Source of the DNA: Odontocerum albicorne
Lineage: Eukaryota > Arthropoda > Insecta > Trichoptera > Odontoceridae
NCBI GenBank assembly: GCA_949825065.1
Contig: OX463839.1
Coordinates: 28,021,291-28,085,290, forward strand
DNA: 64,000 bases
Direction of reading: 5' to 3'
Below are positions 45,515-56,432 of the stretch, piece after piece. The position numbers and the translations under genes are program-made. Numbering within the stretch: position 1 is the first letter of the stretch; every line of letters begins with the position of its first letter. The notes under the pieces were generated by a model. It ran no database searches and was not told the DNA's origin. It saw nothing but the letters and a program-made list of their open reading frames with translations.

Positions 45515-46007
45515 AGGAAGTGAATAAGTGCTGTAGAAATGCGTGCACTGAGTAGAATATACGAGGTTAGTGAAAATTATTAATAAGTTAGTGTTAGTGA
45601 ATTAGTGAAAAGCGATTAATTTGAACTTAAGGCTGATATGTGGAGTAAGATAAACAAACGCACTTTGAGATTGGTTGAGTATGTGGAACGAATGATTGAT
45701 GATTTTTTTAAGTAATTTAAACTAACTACAACCAGATAAGATGTGTTGAGTGATTGAACGAAAAAAGACTAATAAAACAAATTTACAGTGCAAATGTGAG
45801 GGAAAGGCGTGAGAGAGGAAGACCATAAAAAGCATGGTTGGATCAAGTTAAGATATTTTGTAAAAAGGAAACATAAAAAGTAAAAAAATCGTAGGAGTTG
45901 TATGGCATAACCGTATGGATATTAAAGAGGCGATTGAAGTGTGTCGAGATAGGAAAATCTTGCGCTCTGTCCTATCTGCGCAACCTGACAGAGAAAGGGC
46001 GTATTAA
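45515..46007 (+). pseudogene. LINE C-terminal tail
   Basis: Plus strand carries NKCCRNACTE-type remains of the NAVEMRALRRI block near 45.52 kb, KINKRTLRLVEYVERM (45.65 kb), a GRPRK.WLDQV equivalent around 45.83 kb and, at the end, CMA/DIKEAIEVCRDRKILRSV and LSAQPDRERAY with a stop at about 46007. It is the complete end of the LINE type seen at 17, 21.9 and 57.5 kb, with frameshifts. It directly abuts the Jockey fragment of opposite orientation. Confidence 0.78.
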
Positions 46008-46077
46008 TATGTATGTATACAATTATATGTAAAAAAGAACTAATCCAAATGGCCACCTATTAATGCCACATAAATAC

Positions 46078-46660
46078 AAATTATTTCAAGAGCATCTTCA
46101 TAATATTTACAAAAAAATCAGGAGATATTTCAATTATTGCACCACGAATATTGTTCTTTATTTTTACAATTAACATTGGCTCATTAGCATAGACACGTTC
46201 TCTAAAATAATCTGGTACAAAAAAATCTTCAGCGTTTAAATGGAGATCTTGGTGACTTGTCGATATCACAGCTTCTGGAGATTAATCGGTCTGGAAACAT
46301 TGTCTTAAAAAATTCGATTGTGGATCGTACTGTGTTCGATTGTGGGTCGTACTTACTGAAACCACACGTTTCCCAAACTGAGTTCATTCGATTTTAATAG
46401 CAGAAAGTTCTTGATCATGGCATTGTAACGGTCGTCGTTCACAGTAATAGCGTTACCCGCAACGTCTCCGAAGAAATAAGATTTAATCACACTTCCTGAC
46501 CTAATTTCACACCTTACTGTCAATTTGCGAGGTAGTTATGGTTGCTGATGAATTACTTGTGGATTTTCAGCACCTCAAAAGTGGCTATTTTGTTTATTAA
46601 CATAGCCGCTTAGGTTGAAATGGGCTTCGTCACTCATTATGATTTACGTAGGTCGTTTTA
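46078..46660 (-). pseudogene. Tc1/IS630-like DDE transposase remnant
   Basis: Minus strand from about 46635: IMSDEAHFNLSGYVNKQN (first catalytic Asp in SDEAHF), GAENPQVIHQQP, LTVRCEI, YFFGDVAGNAITVNDDRYNA and MIKNFLLLKSNELSLGNVWFQ. After a deletion of the QQDGA block come HLNAEDFFVPDYFRERVYAN, EPMLIVKIKNNIRGAIIE and ISPDFFVNIMKMLLK ending at a stop (46081). The order is that of a widespread insect Tc1/mariner-type transposase, where the lost WFQQDGA..H segment would hold the second catalytic Asp. The N-terminal helix-turn-helix region is not recognised and no terminal inverted repeats were found. Confidence 0.88.
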
Positions 46661-48275
46661 ATTATAACAATGCATTTTTTTATTTCAAAATACTTTATAA
46701 CAAATTTGTAACGTTTGCCTATCTTTTTGTTGAATATAGGCAATCAAAACTGAACCAAAAAATAACGATCAATATAAGTTGCAAAGTAAATTTTTGGCCT
46801 CCCAGTACCCACAACATTTGGTAAATTCACATTGTGCTTGGAAATGATTCAAGAAATCATTATGAAGCATACAGCGAATTTGCCAGTTGGATCCTTTTTG
46901 CATATATCCATGTATTTTGCAATGAAATCAAACTTTCACGATCCTGAGGATATTTTTAGTATGAGCGCTTTATTTACTGTTTAATCAATTTATCAATCAA
47001 AATCTCAATCTTGACTGCTGCAAGTCTAAGTTAATTAAGGAAATTTATTGGTTACTCCGCTGACAGGTCCTCCAAGCAAAAGGGTACGGTGAATATTCAT
47101 GAAAATTTTGAATAAATCGACAATTAATAATATTGACTTGCGGCCTTGTTAAATATTTCCATTGTCAAAGGACTCTTTGTCAAACTCAGGTTTCGGAACC
47201 ATTTTTCACGGTTACCAATCAAAACGAGATTAGTGAGATAAAATCGTCAGAGCAATCAAAATAATTAAACTTTCAGACACTGCTGATGAAAACTTTAATT
47301 AATGAAGTCTTTAATAAAAATAGTTTAGGATAGAGAGGAAATGATAAACACTCGTATTTTACTCAAAAATTAAGTCCTTATAAAAATAGTTTAGGAAGGA
47401 AAGAAAAGGATAAATATTCGTATTTAGCTCAAATGTTACACAGCATTTTGTACGAGTATATTTCACAGGCTCCCGTAGCAACATTCGTTGCCTGACTAGT
47501 CCACCTACAGTATTAGCTAGGAGGACCAAGGTTTGGGTGAATGTGATGGAATGCAAGTAGCCTGAACGAACGGACATGTACTTGGTAAATAATTCATTGT
47601 AAGACTTGTTATCTGGTTATAAGTAGTATACATGTGTTAACTATATTTAAGAAATTATATTATATATTAAGATTATTAAAAATAAAATAACATGTATGAA
47701 ATTAAAATTAAGTTTGATCATAGTTATAATATATACATTAGATTAGTTCTTTAGATGTAAATTTGTATATAGGTTAAGTCTTTGATAAATGTGGTTTGCA
47801 TTATATATTACTTAATGAAATTTAAAAAAAAAGTGTTTTGTATGAATTATATCAATAAAGTATTTCAATACTCATCATCTGTAACTCTTGAACACTCTCC
47901 TTAACCCGTCCAAAAAAAAATATTAAAACATTTTTTAACATGATACAATCTAGTTAAAACTTGGGTGTTCATAAAAATATAGATTCAACACATGTGACTA
48001 GCCTACGTGACTTAATAAAGCAGGCAATAGAGAAGGTTAATGCAAGTAAAAAGAATATTTATTAACATGGTTTCAAATCCCACCGATTACGGAATAAGTT
48101 ACAATATAAAAAAAAATTAAATCGTATATAGAATAAAAAATTGTATAGAACATTTAGCTATTAGCGCGCCTTGATTTTACCACTTCTGTGACTTCTTTAT
48201 AAATAAATGTATTTTATGATTTGTTAATTCTGAAAAAAATCCATCCAATGACATACGTATTTCTATTGTACGAGT
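46661..48275. other. AT-rich noncoding stretch
   Basis: No gene recognised. A diverged tandem pair around AAAAATAGTTTAGGA occurs at about 47317 and 47382. The remainder is A/T-rich. Confidence 0.5.
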
Positions 48276-48481
48276 ATTACAATTCCGTTGTATACAACAC
48301 AACCTGGTGGGCTTATTGACATGTGGTGATCTTTACCAACAAACCAGGAAGATGGATATTCAAGAGACCTTGTGAAAACCTGACTGAAATCATTTTTTTA
48401 AGTGATTTTCAACGGGACTGAACACTTAACCTCTGAGTTGATTGGCAGGTGTCTTACAAACTAAGTCATGGAGGTCTTCAA
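48276..48481 (-). mobile_element. tRNA-derived SINE, near full length
   Basis: Inverted copy: tail TTCCGTTGTATACAACACAAC and CCTGGTGGGCTTATTGAC on the left, body AAAACCTGACTGAAATC, then B-box and A-box remains up to TAAGTCATGGAGGTC at 48481. The head is more diverged than the tail. Confidence 0.7.
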
Positions 48482-48839
48482 CATATTTTTGTATTCAAAA
48501 CAATGAAATGTTTTATTCACTGTCTAACCATATAAAGGTTTTAATAAAGGGGCGTAAGTCGTGTTAAAATTGTTACTAATAGTAATTTGTAAAACAAAGC
48601 TCGTGTAGGCTGGCTCGTATATACGAGTACGAAAACTAGTGCGCACAATGGTCGAATGCAAGAGAGGCTTTTATAAAATTTTTACCAACCATAATAAAAC
48701 AAAGTTATCCACAATTAATCCTCTCAGGTGAAAAGATACTATTTCTAATAATGCTGCATATTTTATTTTTTTATTATTAAATGAATTTCAAATAAACAAA
48801 TATAAATACTGAATATGTAGGCCCAAAGGTTTTGATTGA

Positions 48840-49010
48840 ATCGTTTTGTTAATCACCCGACATTTGGTAGTCAAGGGAGTTGTCTGGGAAATTTCTCCCC
48901 CGATAGAACTTCCCTTTAAAACGTTAACGTGTCAATGCTGCGAACGTTTTAGCGTATTTTAAACATACATCTCTATACTCGTAAATTACGAGTATTCGTA
49001 GGTACCGAAC
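48840..49010. other. Candidate conserved noncoding island
   Basis: Balanced composition (TCACCCGACATTTGGTAGTC, AACGTTAACGTGTCAATGC, GGTACCGAACTCGGTTCGAG) with no repeat similarity or coding signal. It contains the paired motif TACTCGTAAATTACGAGTA. Confidence 0.28.
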
Positions 49011-49519
49011 TCGGTTCGAGGAAGCGGATCAACCTAAAATGATTAATTATAATTTTATTTTCTGACTCGTATCAATTAAAGGGAAATTATAGCAGAACCT
49101 AACAAGGCCCTTGCTTATAAAATTTAATTTCCATTGTATTACAATATTTATCAAGCATATTTAATGATTCCTAGAATCACGTTTGAATGTTTCATTATAT
49201 TATGACAAACGATATTTTCTTGTTGGCAAGAAATGAGGAGTACATGTTATTATTCTTGAAGAAAAAATAAGGAAAACACGTAACGTTTTTTTATTGATGA
49301 GAAAACCTTTCCTTTATTTTGAATTTTCAAACAATTTGGGTTTGAAGCATATTGGTTAATTTTTTTGAAATGAAATCAAAACGAATACCCAATAATGAGG
49401 TAAGAAAAAATTACGTGGAACTCCAAGTTATAAAATAACATTTATTTTTGAAGTATTATTTAATAGTTCTTATCCATTTAAAAGTGCTTTTAAAACTTAT
49501 ATCAAACCAGTACTTAGTG

Positions 49520-49650
49520 TTTGTTTACCTATTGCGGATTAAAAGGACTGAAAATGAGTTCTGCTCGGAAACCGCTGGGAATTAAACCTAGAATAATTAT
49601 CTACAATGATAATCATTACAGGTCGACGCCGCGCCGGTAATACGATAGTT
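49520..49650. other. Candidate conserved noncoding island
   Basis: Begins with GTTTGTTTACC (forkhead-type site) and includes GCTCGGAAACCGCTGGG and GGTCGACGCCGCGCCGG. It lies directly before a SINE. No coding potential; regulatory role is inference. Confidence 0.3.
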
Positions 49651-49658
49651 CCATTTAT

Positions 49659-49861
49659 ATTGTATTTCACTTTGGTTGTATACAGTTCAACCTCATAGAG
49701 TTCTAGCTATGTGACAACTTTTTCCAATCCCTCAGAAAACTGTTCAAGAGGCATTAAGTAAAAACTAGACTGGAATTTTTTTTTTAACATCCAACAGGAA
49801 TTAAACCTACAATCCACAGGTTGAAAGACCAACGTCTTACTAACAAGGTCACGGCGGTCAT
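49659..49861 (-). mobile_element. tRNA-derived SINE, full length
   Basis: Tail TTTCACTTTGGTTGTATACAG, body CTAGACTGGAATTTTTT, B box (reverse) CAGGAATTAAACCTACAATC, A box (reverse) CGTCTTACTAACAAGG, end GGCGGTCATC. All blocks of the family are present in order. Confidence 0.8.
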
Positions 49862-49963
49862 CTTAATTACAAAACAAAAAACAATTTTTCTATTTGCGAT
49901 CGATCGATCAGAATTTTTCTACATGGAAACGTAAAGTTGAGTCAGCTAGTCTTGAAAAACGTA

Positions 49964-50132
49964 TGATAGCCTCTCTGGTCTAGTTGGTACGACGTCTCTA
50001 TCAATCTGAGGATGCGGGTTTGATTCCCATTGGTACCTAGATTATTTAAAAGTTTTTTTACTCAAGGCGAATTTATATAGCTTTCTGTTTGATTGGAATA
50101 AACCCACGAGGTTATACTGCATACAACATAAA
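49964..50132 (+). mobile_element. tRNA-derived SINE
   Basis: Head GATAGCCTCTCTGGTCTAGT, A box TGGTACGACGTC, B box GGGTTTGATTCCCATTGG, tail TTGGAATAAACCCACGAGG and TTATACTGCATACAAC. The head resembles a tRNA gene (A and B boxes about 35 bp apart), but lack of a foldable anticodon arm and the shared body place it with the SINEs. Confidence 0.8.
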
Positions 50133-50729
50133 TTTTATATAGGTACAACAATATATAGTATATGTAAACATTTGCATTTCATTAAAGTATTTTGAAAGAC
50201 TTTTAAGTAATGGTTTACAATGATTTGCATGATCTATAACGAAGTAAAAGAGATTAAAATTAACAAATTCAAATACCAATGTTCATTTTAAATATCACTA
50301 GCAATAAAAAATATACGACACGTGTGCTTTCATATCGTAAAACCAATGAAAAGTTACCTGTATTTCAAAATGAAAATGCCACGTACATGTAGTTAGGCTT
50401 GACTACCCTCTGAGATTATTTATTTACCGATTGATCGTTTCAGCGGTGATAAAATGAGTTGATCCTCTTTGCTTCAAACTGTAGTGAGTCAAACTGGAAT
50501 ATAACTGTATAAAGCGAAGCTCTCTCTACATTCCGGATGTAGGAAATATGCGAACTCCGCTTCAATGTTTACATTGCATCTATTTTTCACATGCGATTAT
50601 TTTGAAGAGAATTTATCATTTAGAAAGGGAATAACTTGAGTTTTACCGATTTATACGACAGTAAATTCAAAACTAAAGAGAAAAGCATTCAAATGGTAAA
50701 AAAACGACATTTATCCACCCTGTCGTGTA
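50133..50729. other. Noncoding stretch
   Basis: AT-rich to about 50.39 kb; 50.39-50.58 kb is more mixed (ACCGATTGATCGTTTCAGCG) without identified function. Confidence 0.4.
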
Positions 50730-51270
50730 GCTCATGAATGAACATAGTGACTCCCATGATAATCCTTGACGACTCCTCTTCATCCATCCTCGCACTCCTC
50801 AACTCGAAGATCAGCAGTTATGGATAGTTTGTTTGTGTCCTTCATTCACTTAGTCAGTCCAACTCACAGCGGCTCTTCTTCTTGTGCATCATCTTTCCAC
50901 ACTTCCAGCGACCTCTCCAAACTGTTTCTATGGATATGGACAATGTGCCCAAAGAGTCAGAGAACCCATTGTAGACCAATTGTCAACAATCTGTTAGTAA
51001 CTCTCAGTTCTTCAAGACTGGAAATCTGGAAATTGAAATTCAAAGCATCCTTCTCCAGCACTACATTTCAAATGCATTTATTCTACATATCTTGAATCCA
51101 CGTCATCAAATACCAGAAACTTAACTAAACACATGTTCATCGTGATGATTCAGCTCTTCTACAATATATAATTTCCAACTTTGACATCGCATTCTTCGCA
51201 ACTGCAGTTCATCTTTTTCCTTCAACTTCGCATCTTCCATTGTTGGTTATACTGGAACCTAAGTTAACAA
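50730..51270 (-). pseudogene. LINE reverse transcriptase C-terminus
   Basis: Minus strand from about 51105: SSLEELRVTNRLLTIGLQWV, LFGHIVHIHRNSLERSLEVW, PL.VGLTK.MKDTNKLSI and ADLRVEECEDG.RGVVKD. Preceding residues NVVLEKDALNF correspond to the MWCWRRMLRI block. This is the same C-terminal module as at 23 kb, here without the minisatellite. Two or more stops interrupt it, and the forward 109-codon frame is its antisense shadow. Confidence 0.85.
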
Positions 51271-52536
51271 AGTCAGTAATCACTCCAGACAAAACACAAC
51301 AGAACAAAGATAAAGCACTTTTCGCTGTGAACATTCTCAGTGATAGCGTTTCAATACACATAATACTATAGTTTTGCAAAAAAAAACCGGTTAGGTTCTG
51401 TTTTTGTTATATACGTTCGCAAAGTTTTATTAATATTCATAAAGTGAGTTTGATGCCATTCGAAAAAGGGAAGTTGGTTAAAACTCGATGTTTGTAATTT
51501 TCACAATCATTATTAATCTTATTAACAAACTACTAGGCACCCTTTTGATAAACCAGAAAGAAATTTAATGCATAATTACGGCTCTAAAGTAGATTTGGAT
51601 CTTTATACGTGTTTTTCGATTAAAATGATACGACAAATTTACAAGTACTAAATGGTTACATAAAAAAGTGTAATTATGGAAATGTGTTAAATATAACTTT
51701 AGATCAGTTTTTAACATCTAATCCATAAGTTTTTAACATTTTACAATTCTTTTTTGTGTACATTCGACAGCTTAAGGTATTATTTTTACTCATTCTCATT
51801 GGCTTGATTTTATCAGTGGCATAAAAACTTTACACATATACTCGTATATATCTCATCAGATATTTCCCATTATTTACACTTTCCTATTTCCACTCAATTT
51901 TCAGTCATTTGTGAAATGTTTAAAATGATGAGTTTTTTAATTACTGTTTATCTCTTTTTTTCTCTACTTTCAGTACATTCAACTAGATTTTTTCAGTTTT
52001 TTACTGTTTGTGTAATCTAAAAACTTTGTGAATTTTTAACTATCAATAGGCACAAACTTTTAAAATCTTATTTAGTTGGTTGGAAAAGATTACCATAGAT
52101 CAATACACACGCCGATGCTACTTTTATATATTTCATACCAAATAAAGTAAAAAATCAAACGATTAATTTGTTAAAGAATGAACATCTCCTTTATCAAGTT
52201 TGTTTCATTTGGGTGATACCACACTTCAAAGAAATTCTTTTGGTTAAACCCGCCGTGGATAAAAACACGCAATACTCTTTCCGAGGTTTTTCTTTTATTA
52301 TCAATTTTCCAAATGATTGAATTCTGTGTAAGTATGCTACAAAAACATTTTTAAGCTGTTCATGTTTTAAAGATTCCAAAACCTAATTCAGATTTTTCAA
52401 TTGACCTATAATACCGAGTATTATAAATTTAACAATATTTTGTTGATAATTTAATCTATGAAGTTTTTCGATTTTTTCAGTCACAGTTGCGTAGCTGAGT
52501 CGAACTTTATACAAAGAGAAATAGGAATTTTATCTA
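51271..52536. other. AT-rich noncoding stretch
   Basis: No gene or repeat recognised. Confidence 0.55.
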
Positions 52537-52710
52537 TTAGATGTTAACATAAGTTGTATCCGTTTTTTTTTTCAATTTAAAAATGAGCACCAAAAGTAAA
52601 ACAAAATGGTAAATGTTATACGTCATTCCAAAGAAAATGTTCTGCTCTACAAGATATTGTGTTTGCTTTTACGTTACATATATTATTTTATTTGATTAGA
52701 AGCCTTCAAA

Positions 52711-52975
52711 ATGGAATGTCAAGTAGACGAAAGTGAGCATTTTCGACAGCTCCTTCTGTTCGCGTTCAATCAAGGGAATAAAGCTACCAAAGCTGCTCGC
52801 GATATTTGCGAAGTGTACGCTAAAGATGCTATGAATGAAAGGACAGCTCGTCGATGGTTTTAGCTTTTCAAAGACGGTAATTTTGATCTGAAAGACATGG
52901 AGCGTTCCGGACGACCAGTGGACTTCGATGAGGACCGCTTAAACCATATTATTCATGAAGATCCCCTTCAAACAT
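52711..52975 (+). pseudogene. Inverted duplicate of mariner transposase 5' end
   Basis: Plus strand from ATG at 52711: MECQVDESEHFRQLLLFAFN, ATKAARDICEVYAKDAMNER, TARRWF, stop, LFKDGNFDLKDMERSGRP and DEDRLNHIIHEDPLQT. It matches the minus-strand copy closely and ends at the arm boundary. It has an ATG but an early stop, so it encodes at most a partial helix-turn-helix peptide. Confidence 0.9.
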
Positions 52976-52984
52976 TTTTCATCA

Positions 52985-53487
52985 CAATTTTTAAACCATT
53001 TTTCATCACCAGTAATGATGCGGTAAAGGAACCTTTGCTTGTGGCCATGCGTAGCTCACTGACGCGCGAGCAAACCAGCAGAAATTGTCAAACGTTGATT
53101 TTTGTTGTTTTCACTCAAAACATGTGGAACCCAAACGCTGAACTTCTAGACTTTTCCCATTGATTTAAGATGGTGGTATACAGTCATGTGACTAAAATTC
53201 ATCTGCTCAGCCAATTGTACGGAGATTTGAAGGGGATCTTCATGAATAATATGGTTTAAGCGGTCCTCATCGAAGTCCCCTGATCGTCCGGAACGCTCCA
53301 TGTCTTTCAGGTCGAAATTACCGCCTTTGAAACGCAAAAACCATCGACGAGCTGTCCATTCATTCATAGCATCTGCGCCGTACACTTCACAAATATCGCG
53401 AGCAGCTTTGGCAGCTTTATTCCCCCGATTAAACGCGAACAGAAGGAGGTGTCGAAAATGCTCACTTTCGTCTACTTGACATTCCGT
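52985..53487 (-). pseudogene. Mariner (Mos1-type) transposase, N-terminal part
   Basis: Minus strand reads ECQVDESEHFRHLLLFAFNR, AAKAARDICEVYGADAMNEW, TARRWFLRFKGGNFDLKDM, ERSGRSGDFDEDRLNHIIHE and DPLQISVQLAEQMNFSHMTV. Then come YHHLKSMGKV, a stop, VWVPHVLSENNKNQR, LTISAGLLARQ, a stop, and YRIITGDEKWF. The first 60 residues are the mariner helix-turn-helix (HTH_48-like), followed by the second HTH and the WVPH(E/V)L motif. GDEKW (53.00 kb) holds the first catalytic Asp. The initiator is ACG at 53485-53487 where the other arm has ATG. The sequence stops after the first Asp because of the rearrangement, so no complete catalytic triad exists. Confidence 0.92.
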
Positions 53488-53901
53488 TTTGAAGGCTTGT
53501 AATAAAATAATATATGTAACGTAAAAGCAAACACAATGTATTTTAGAACAGAAAATTTTCTTTCGAATGACGTATAATATTTACCATTTTGTTTTACTTT
53601 TGGTGCTCATTTTTTAATTAGAAAAAAACAGACACAACTTATGTTAACACCTAATAAAGATCAAAATTTAGTCATGGATGAAATTTCCACTAACAATTCA
53701 ATTAGTTCACAGATATATTTTGAAATAATTGTATATTTTGTTGTCACTATTTACTTGAAGATTCTTCATAGGTTGTCTACAACTCTCACAGCAAATTAAT
53801 CATAGATAAGAATCAAATAAAAGGTTTTGTTTGGAAAAAAATAAAAAATGGCGTTAAATTTGAAATAAAATACAAATTCTTAGAACACACTTTTATTTCA
53901 T

Positions 53902-54186
53902 GATTAACGGCTGACCAGGGGATTGCGGGTTCAATTCTCATCTGGGTTTCATATAAGGCCTCTTAAATATCTTTCTCATTGTTCGAAAGAAATTTCTACC
54001 CTCCAGGTACCTTTCTATACAACGAAAGAAGTGAAATGCAAAACAATACGAGGGAATTATCTATAAGGCCTCTTGAATATCTTTCTCATTGGTTGGAGGA
54101 GATTTCTCGACGCCTCTTAAATATATCCTTTGACTGGAAGAAATTTCTTCCCGCCAGGTTGTTCTCTATACAATAAAAGTGTAATG
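53902..54186 (+). mobile_element. SINE with duplicated tail
   Basis: B box GCGGGTTCAATTCTCATC is followed by ATAAGGCCTCTTAAATATC, GAAAGAAATTTCTACC and TCTATACAACGAAAG. The tail block then recurs (ATAAGGCCTCTTGAATATC at about 54062, and CGCCTCTTAAATATATCC at about 54110), ending CTATACAATAAAAGTG. The A-box side is lost. Probably one SINE body repeated, or two SINEs inserted in tandem. Confidence 0.7.
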
Positions 54187-54342
54187 CAAAACAATATAAG
54201 GGGATTATCCTATTTGCCAGCGTCGACGTGTGATAAGCATTCTACCTAAGCATTCCAGGTTAAATTTCCAACGGGGTCCGAGCTGGATTTATTTTTAATG
54301 CAAACGATTGACCACCAAAAAAAATTCCCCGTTTTGTTATAA

Positions 54343-54534
54343 AGATGCCCTCCGTAGTTTAGTTGGCAAGACGCTTGTATTCCAGCTCGGGTACTACGGA
54401 TTCAATTCCAGTTAAAAAAATAATTTTAAAGGACTTCCATTAAATGTTCACTTTATTCATCTTTAAAACTTATTTCTGTTGGTTGAATGAGATTTTATTT
54501 TATATAATCCATCAAAGCCAGCCAGGTTATATTA
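54343..54534 (+). mobile_element. tRNA-derived SINE
   Basis: GATGCCCTCCGTAGTTTAGT, GGCAAGACGCTTGTATTCCA (A box region), GATTCAATTCCAGTT (B box), TTTCTGTTGGTTGAATGAG and CCAGCCAGGTTAT follow the full family order. A further head-like piece (GTGTGATAAGCATTCTACC) lies just upstream at about 54.23 kb. Confidence 0.78.
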
Positions 54535-54868
54535 AAAATAATCCATAAAAAATGTATTGTAGTATACCACAATACTTGGTAATAATTTCAAAAATAAAAT
54601 ATTTAAATTTCAGATTGTAAATAAAGTTGTCAAATTTCTACTGGACATGACAATTTTACATAGTATGAGCAAAATAAAATGAAAATTTAAGCAAAAAAAT
54701 CAAATTATATGGATCTGTGTTTGTTTCCTGTCGTGACCTTATTTAACTAGGTTGATATTTGTATCTTACTCAGGACATATGAACATGAAAATGAAGGTTA
54801 ATACTTCTAATAAATTGCTGATTTTTATTAAATTCCTCCTTCAAAAACTCTCATTTACTTGATAACTT

Positions 54869-56060
54869 GTGATACCTAGGTATGAGAATACACCACGTGA
54901 TTTAACACTTAGACTACTGTACCACTTTAAAGAAATTAACAGCAACAATATTAAAAATATTCAATGTTTGGGCGTCACTGGAAGCATATTGGTCTGGTTC
55001 AAGGATAATTCGGAGGGTAGACAGATACGGGTCAGAATAAGCTCTGAGACATCTAATCAATTCGAGGCACTAAATGGAGTTCCGCAAAACTCAATTCCAT
55101 CCTTTTCCTTTTGTTTAGTAAAGAGATAGTTGATGTTTTTGGCAAAGTTAATATTTCGTTATTCACCAACGATCTTAAAATACTCAAAACTGTAAGAAGT
55201 GAAAACGACTGTATAACTGTGCAGGAAAGTCTACGTTAAATATATGGTCTTGCTTGAATAAGTTCAAACCAAATATTGAAAAATTTCTTGCCATGAGATT
55301 CTCTCGTTCGAAGATTCAAACATCCTTCAACTATTCAATTGATTGTTGAGTCTTGAAAACAGGGATTTAGGTGAGAGCTTAGGGTATCATATTTGATCAA
55401 AAGCTAAGTTTTCTTCCCCGTATTAATGTATCACGCAAAGCGATAAACACTCGAGGTTTATTGTTTAAAATGTCAGGAAACTTGACTAATCCTTTAACAT
55501 TATAAAATTGTATTCATTACTTGTGAGAAGTCAACATCTCCACAATTTGGTGTCCTTTTTACAAATTCAATGCGAATCTTACTGAATGAGTTTAGCATAA
55601 ATTATTGAGGTACATTCATTATAGATTGTCGATTCGTATAGAGAACCTTGATTCCGATGCTACAGAAGGGATTTCGGTCTAGCAAAATTTTCCATAAGAT
55701 GAGTTGTCCCTGATTCGTTATTTCTTCATAAAATAGTTAATAGTGGTTTTGGTCTTGGGCTATTTGGCTATTTATATAATATTGAGCTTATTACACTCCG
55801 TTTACCAACAAAAGACACAAGGGAATCGGACATATTTATTTTGCACTGTCAAGGATAAATTATTTTCATTATAGACTTCACCACCTAAGAATGAGTATGC
55901 CATTATTGTGGATATTTTTCACCTAAGCTTATAAAGTTGATTTTTTATTGTTATGGAGGTATTTCTTTCGAGATCTTGTCAAGTCACTGAAACTGTGTAT
56001 ATAGTATCTTGTACCACTTTCACTTTGTGGGAAAAAATTCTGTGTCGGGAAAACTGTAAT
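54869..56060 (+). pseudogene. Jockey-like LINE reverse transcriptase
   Basis: Plus strand: TLRLLYHFKEINSNNIKNIQ, GVTGSILVWFKDNSEGRQIR, VRISSETSNQFEALNGVPQN (GVPQGS motif altered to GVPQNS), then KVNISLFTNDLKILKTVRSE, where the catalytic FADD has become FTND. Weak thumb remains follow, and near 55.79-55.85 kb LRLPTKDTRESDIFIL. The first 86 codons are open; later blocks are in other frames. Order and motifs are those of Jockey-type insect LINEs. It is dead both by frameshift and by loss of the catalytic Asp. Confidence 0.85.
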
Positions 56061-56350
56061 GGCATGAATGTTTGAATATGTGTTTTTAAATTAATTTATT
56101 GTTTATGCTTTTTTACATGCATAAATTAACTTAAAATTAAAGTTTTTGTTTTCTTGATAATTTTTAATATTTACAGATTCAAAAATATACTCGTATATAC
56201 CTATGTAATACGTTTATTGATATTCTTATAGAGTTTTATCCCTTAATGTTTCCAAATTATGTATTGTTATTTTATTCTTAATTTAGATTTTGTCTCATAC
56301 TATGTTATTGTGTTTTTGAGTGGATGAATTATGCAAGTTCATTTTTATTT

Positions 56351-56432
56351 CCTCTAAAGTTTAGAGGCATAATGCCCCACCTCTGAGGCGTAATGCGCCA
56401 CCGGTGGGGCGTACGCCCCACCGTGGGGAACA
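56351..56432. mobile_element. Orphan hAT-type terminus, GC-rich
   Basis: Reading leftward from 56432 the sequence begins CAGTGTTCCCCACGGTGGGG, the pattern of a hAT terminal repeat with a GC-rich subterminal part (palindrome GGTGGGGCGTACGCCCCACC). No matching left end or 8-bp duplication was found nearby, so it is either solo or its partner is degraded. Confidence 0.5.

Larger units (their letters stand above)
52537..53654. mobile_element. Rearranged mariner element with ~430-bp inverted arms
   Basis: TA lies on both sides (52535-52536, 53655-53656). The left end begins TTAGATGTTAACATAAG and the right end is its inverse (CTTATGTTAACACCTAA). The inverted similarity continues about 430 bp inward, to 52973 and 53227, and includes the start of the transposase ORF. 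So both arms carry the transposase 5' end, head-outward, while the centre holds more of the gene read from the right. An inversion or duplication of the 5' half replaced the 3' half. Transcription through it would give a long hairpin. The 6.5-kb MITE shares its outermost ~100 bp. Confidence 0.92.

Noticed and set aside
49964..50040. Possible tRNA gene
   Set aside because: A and B boxes are present but no clear cloverleaf or acceptor pairing; the same head with a conserved body recurs many times, so it is a SINE.
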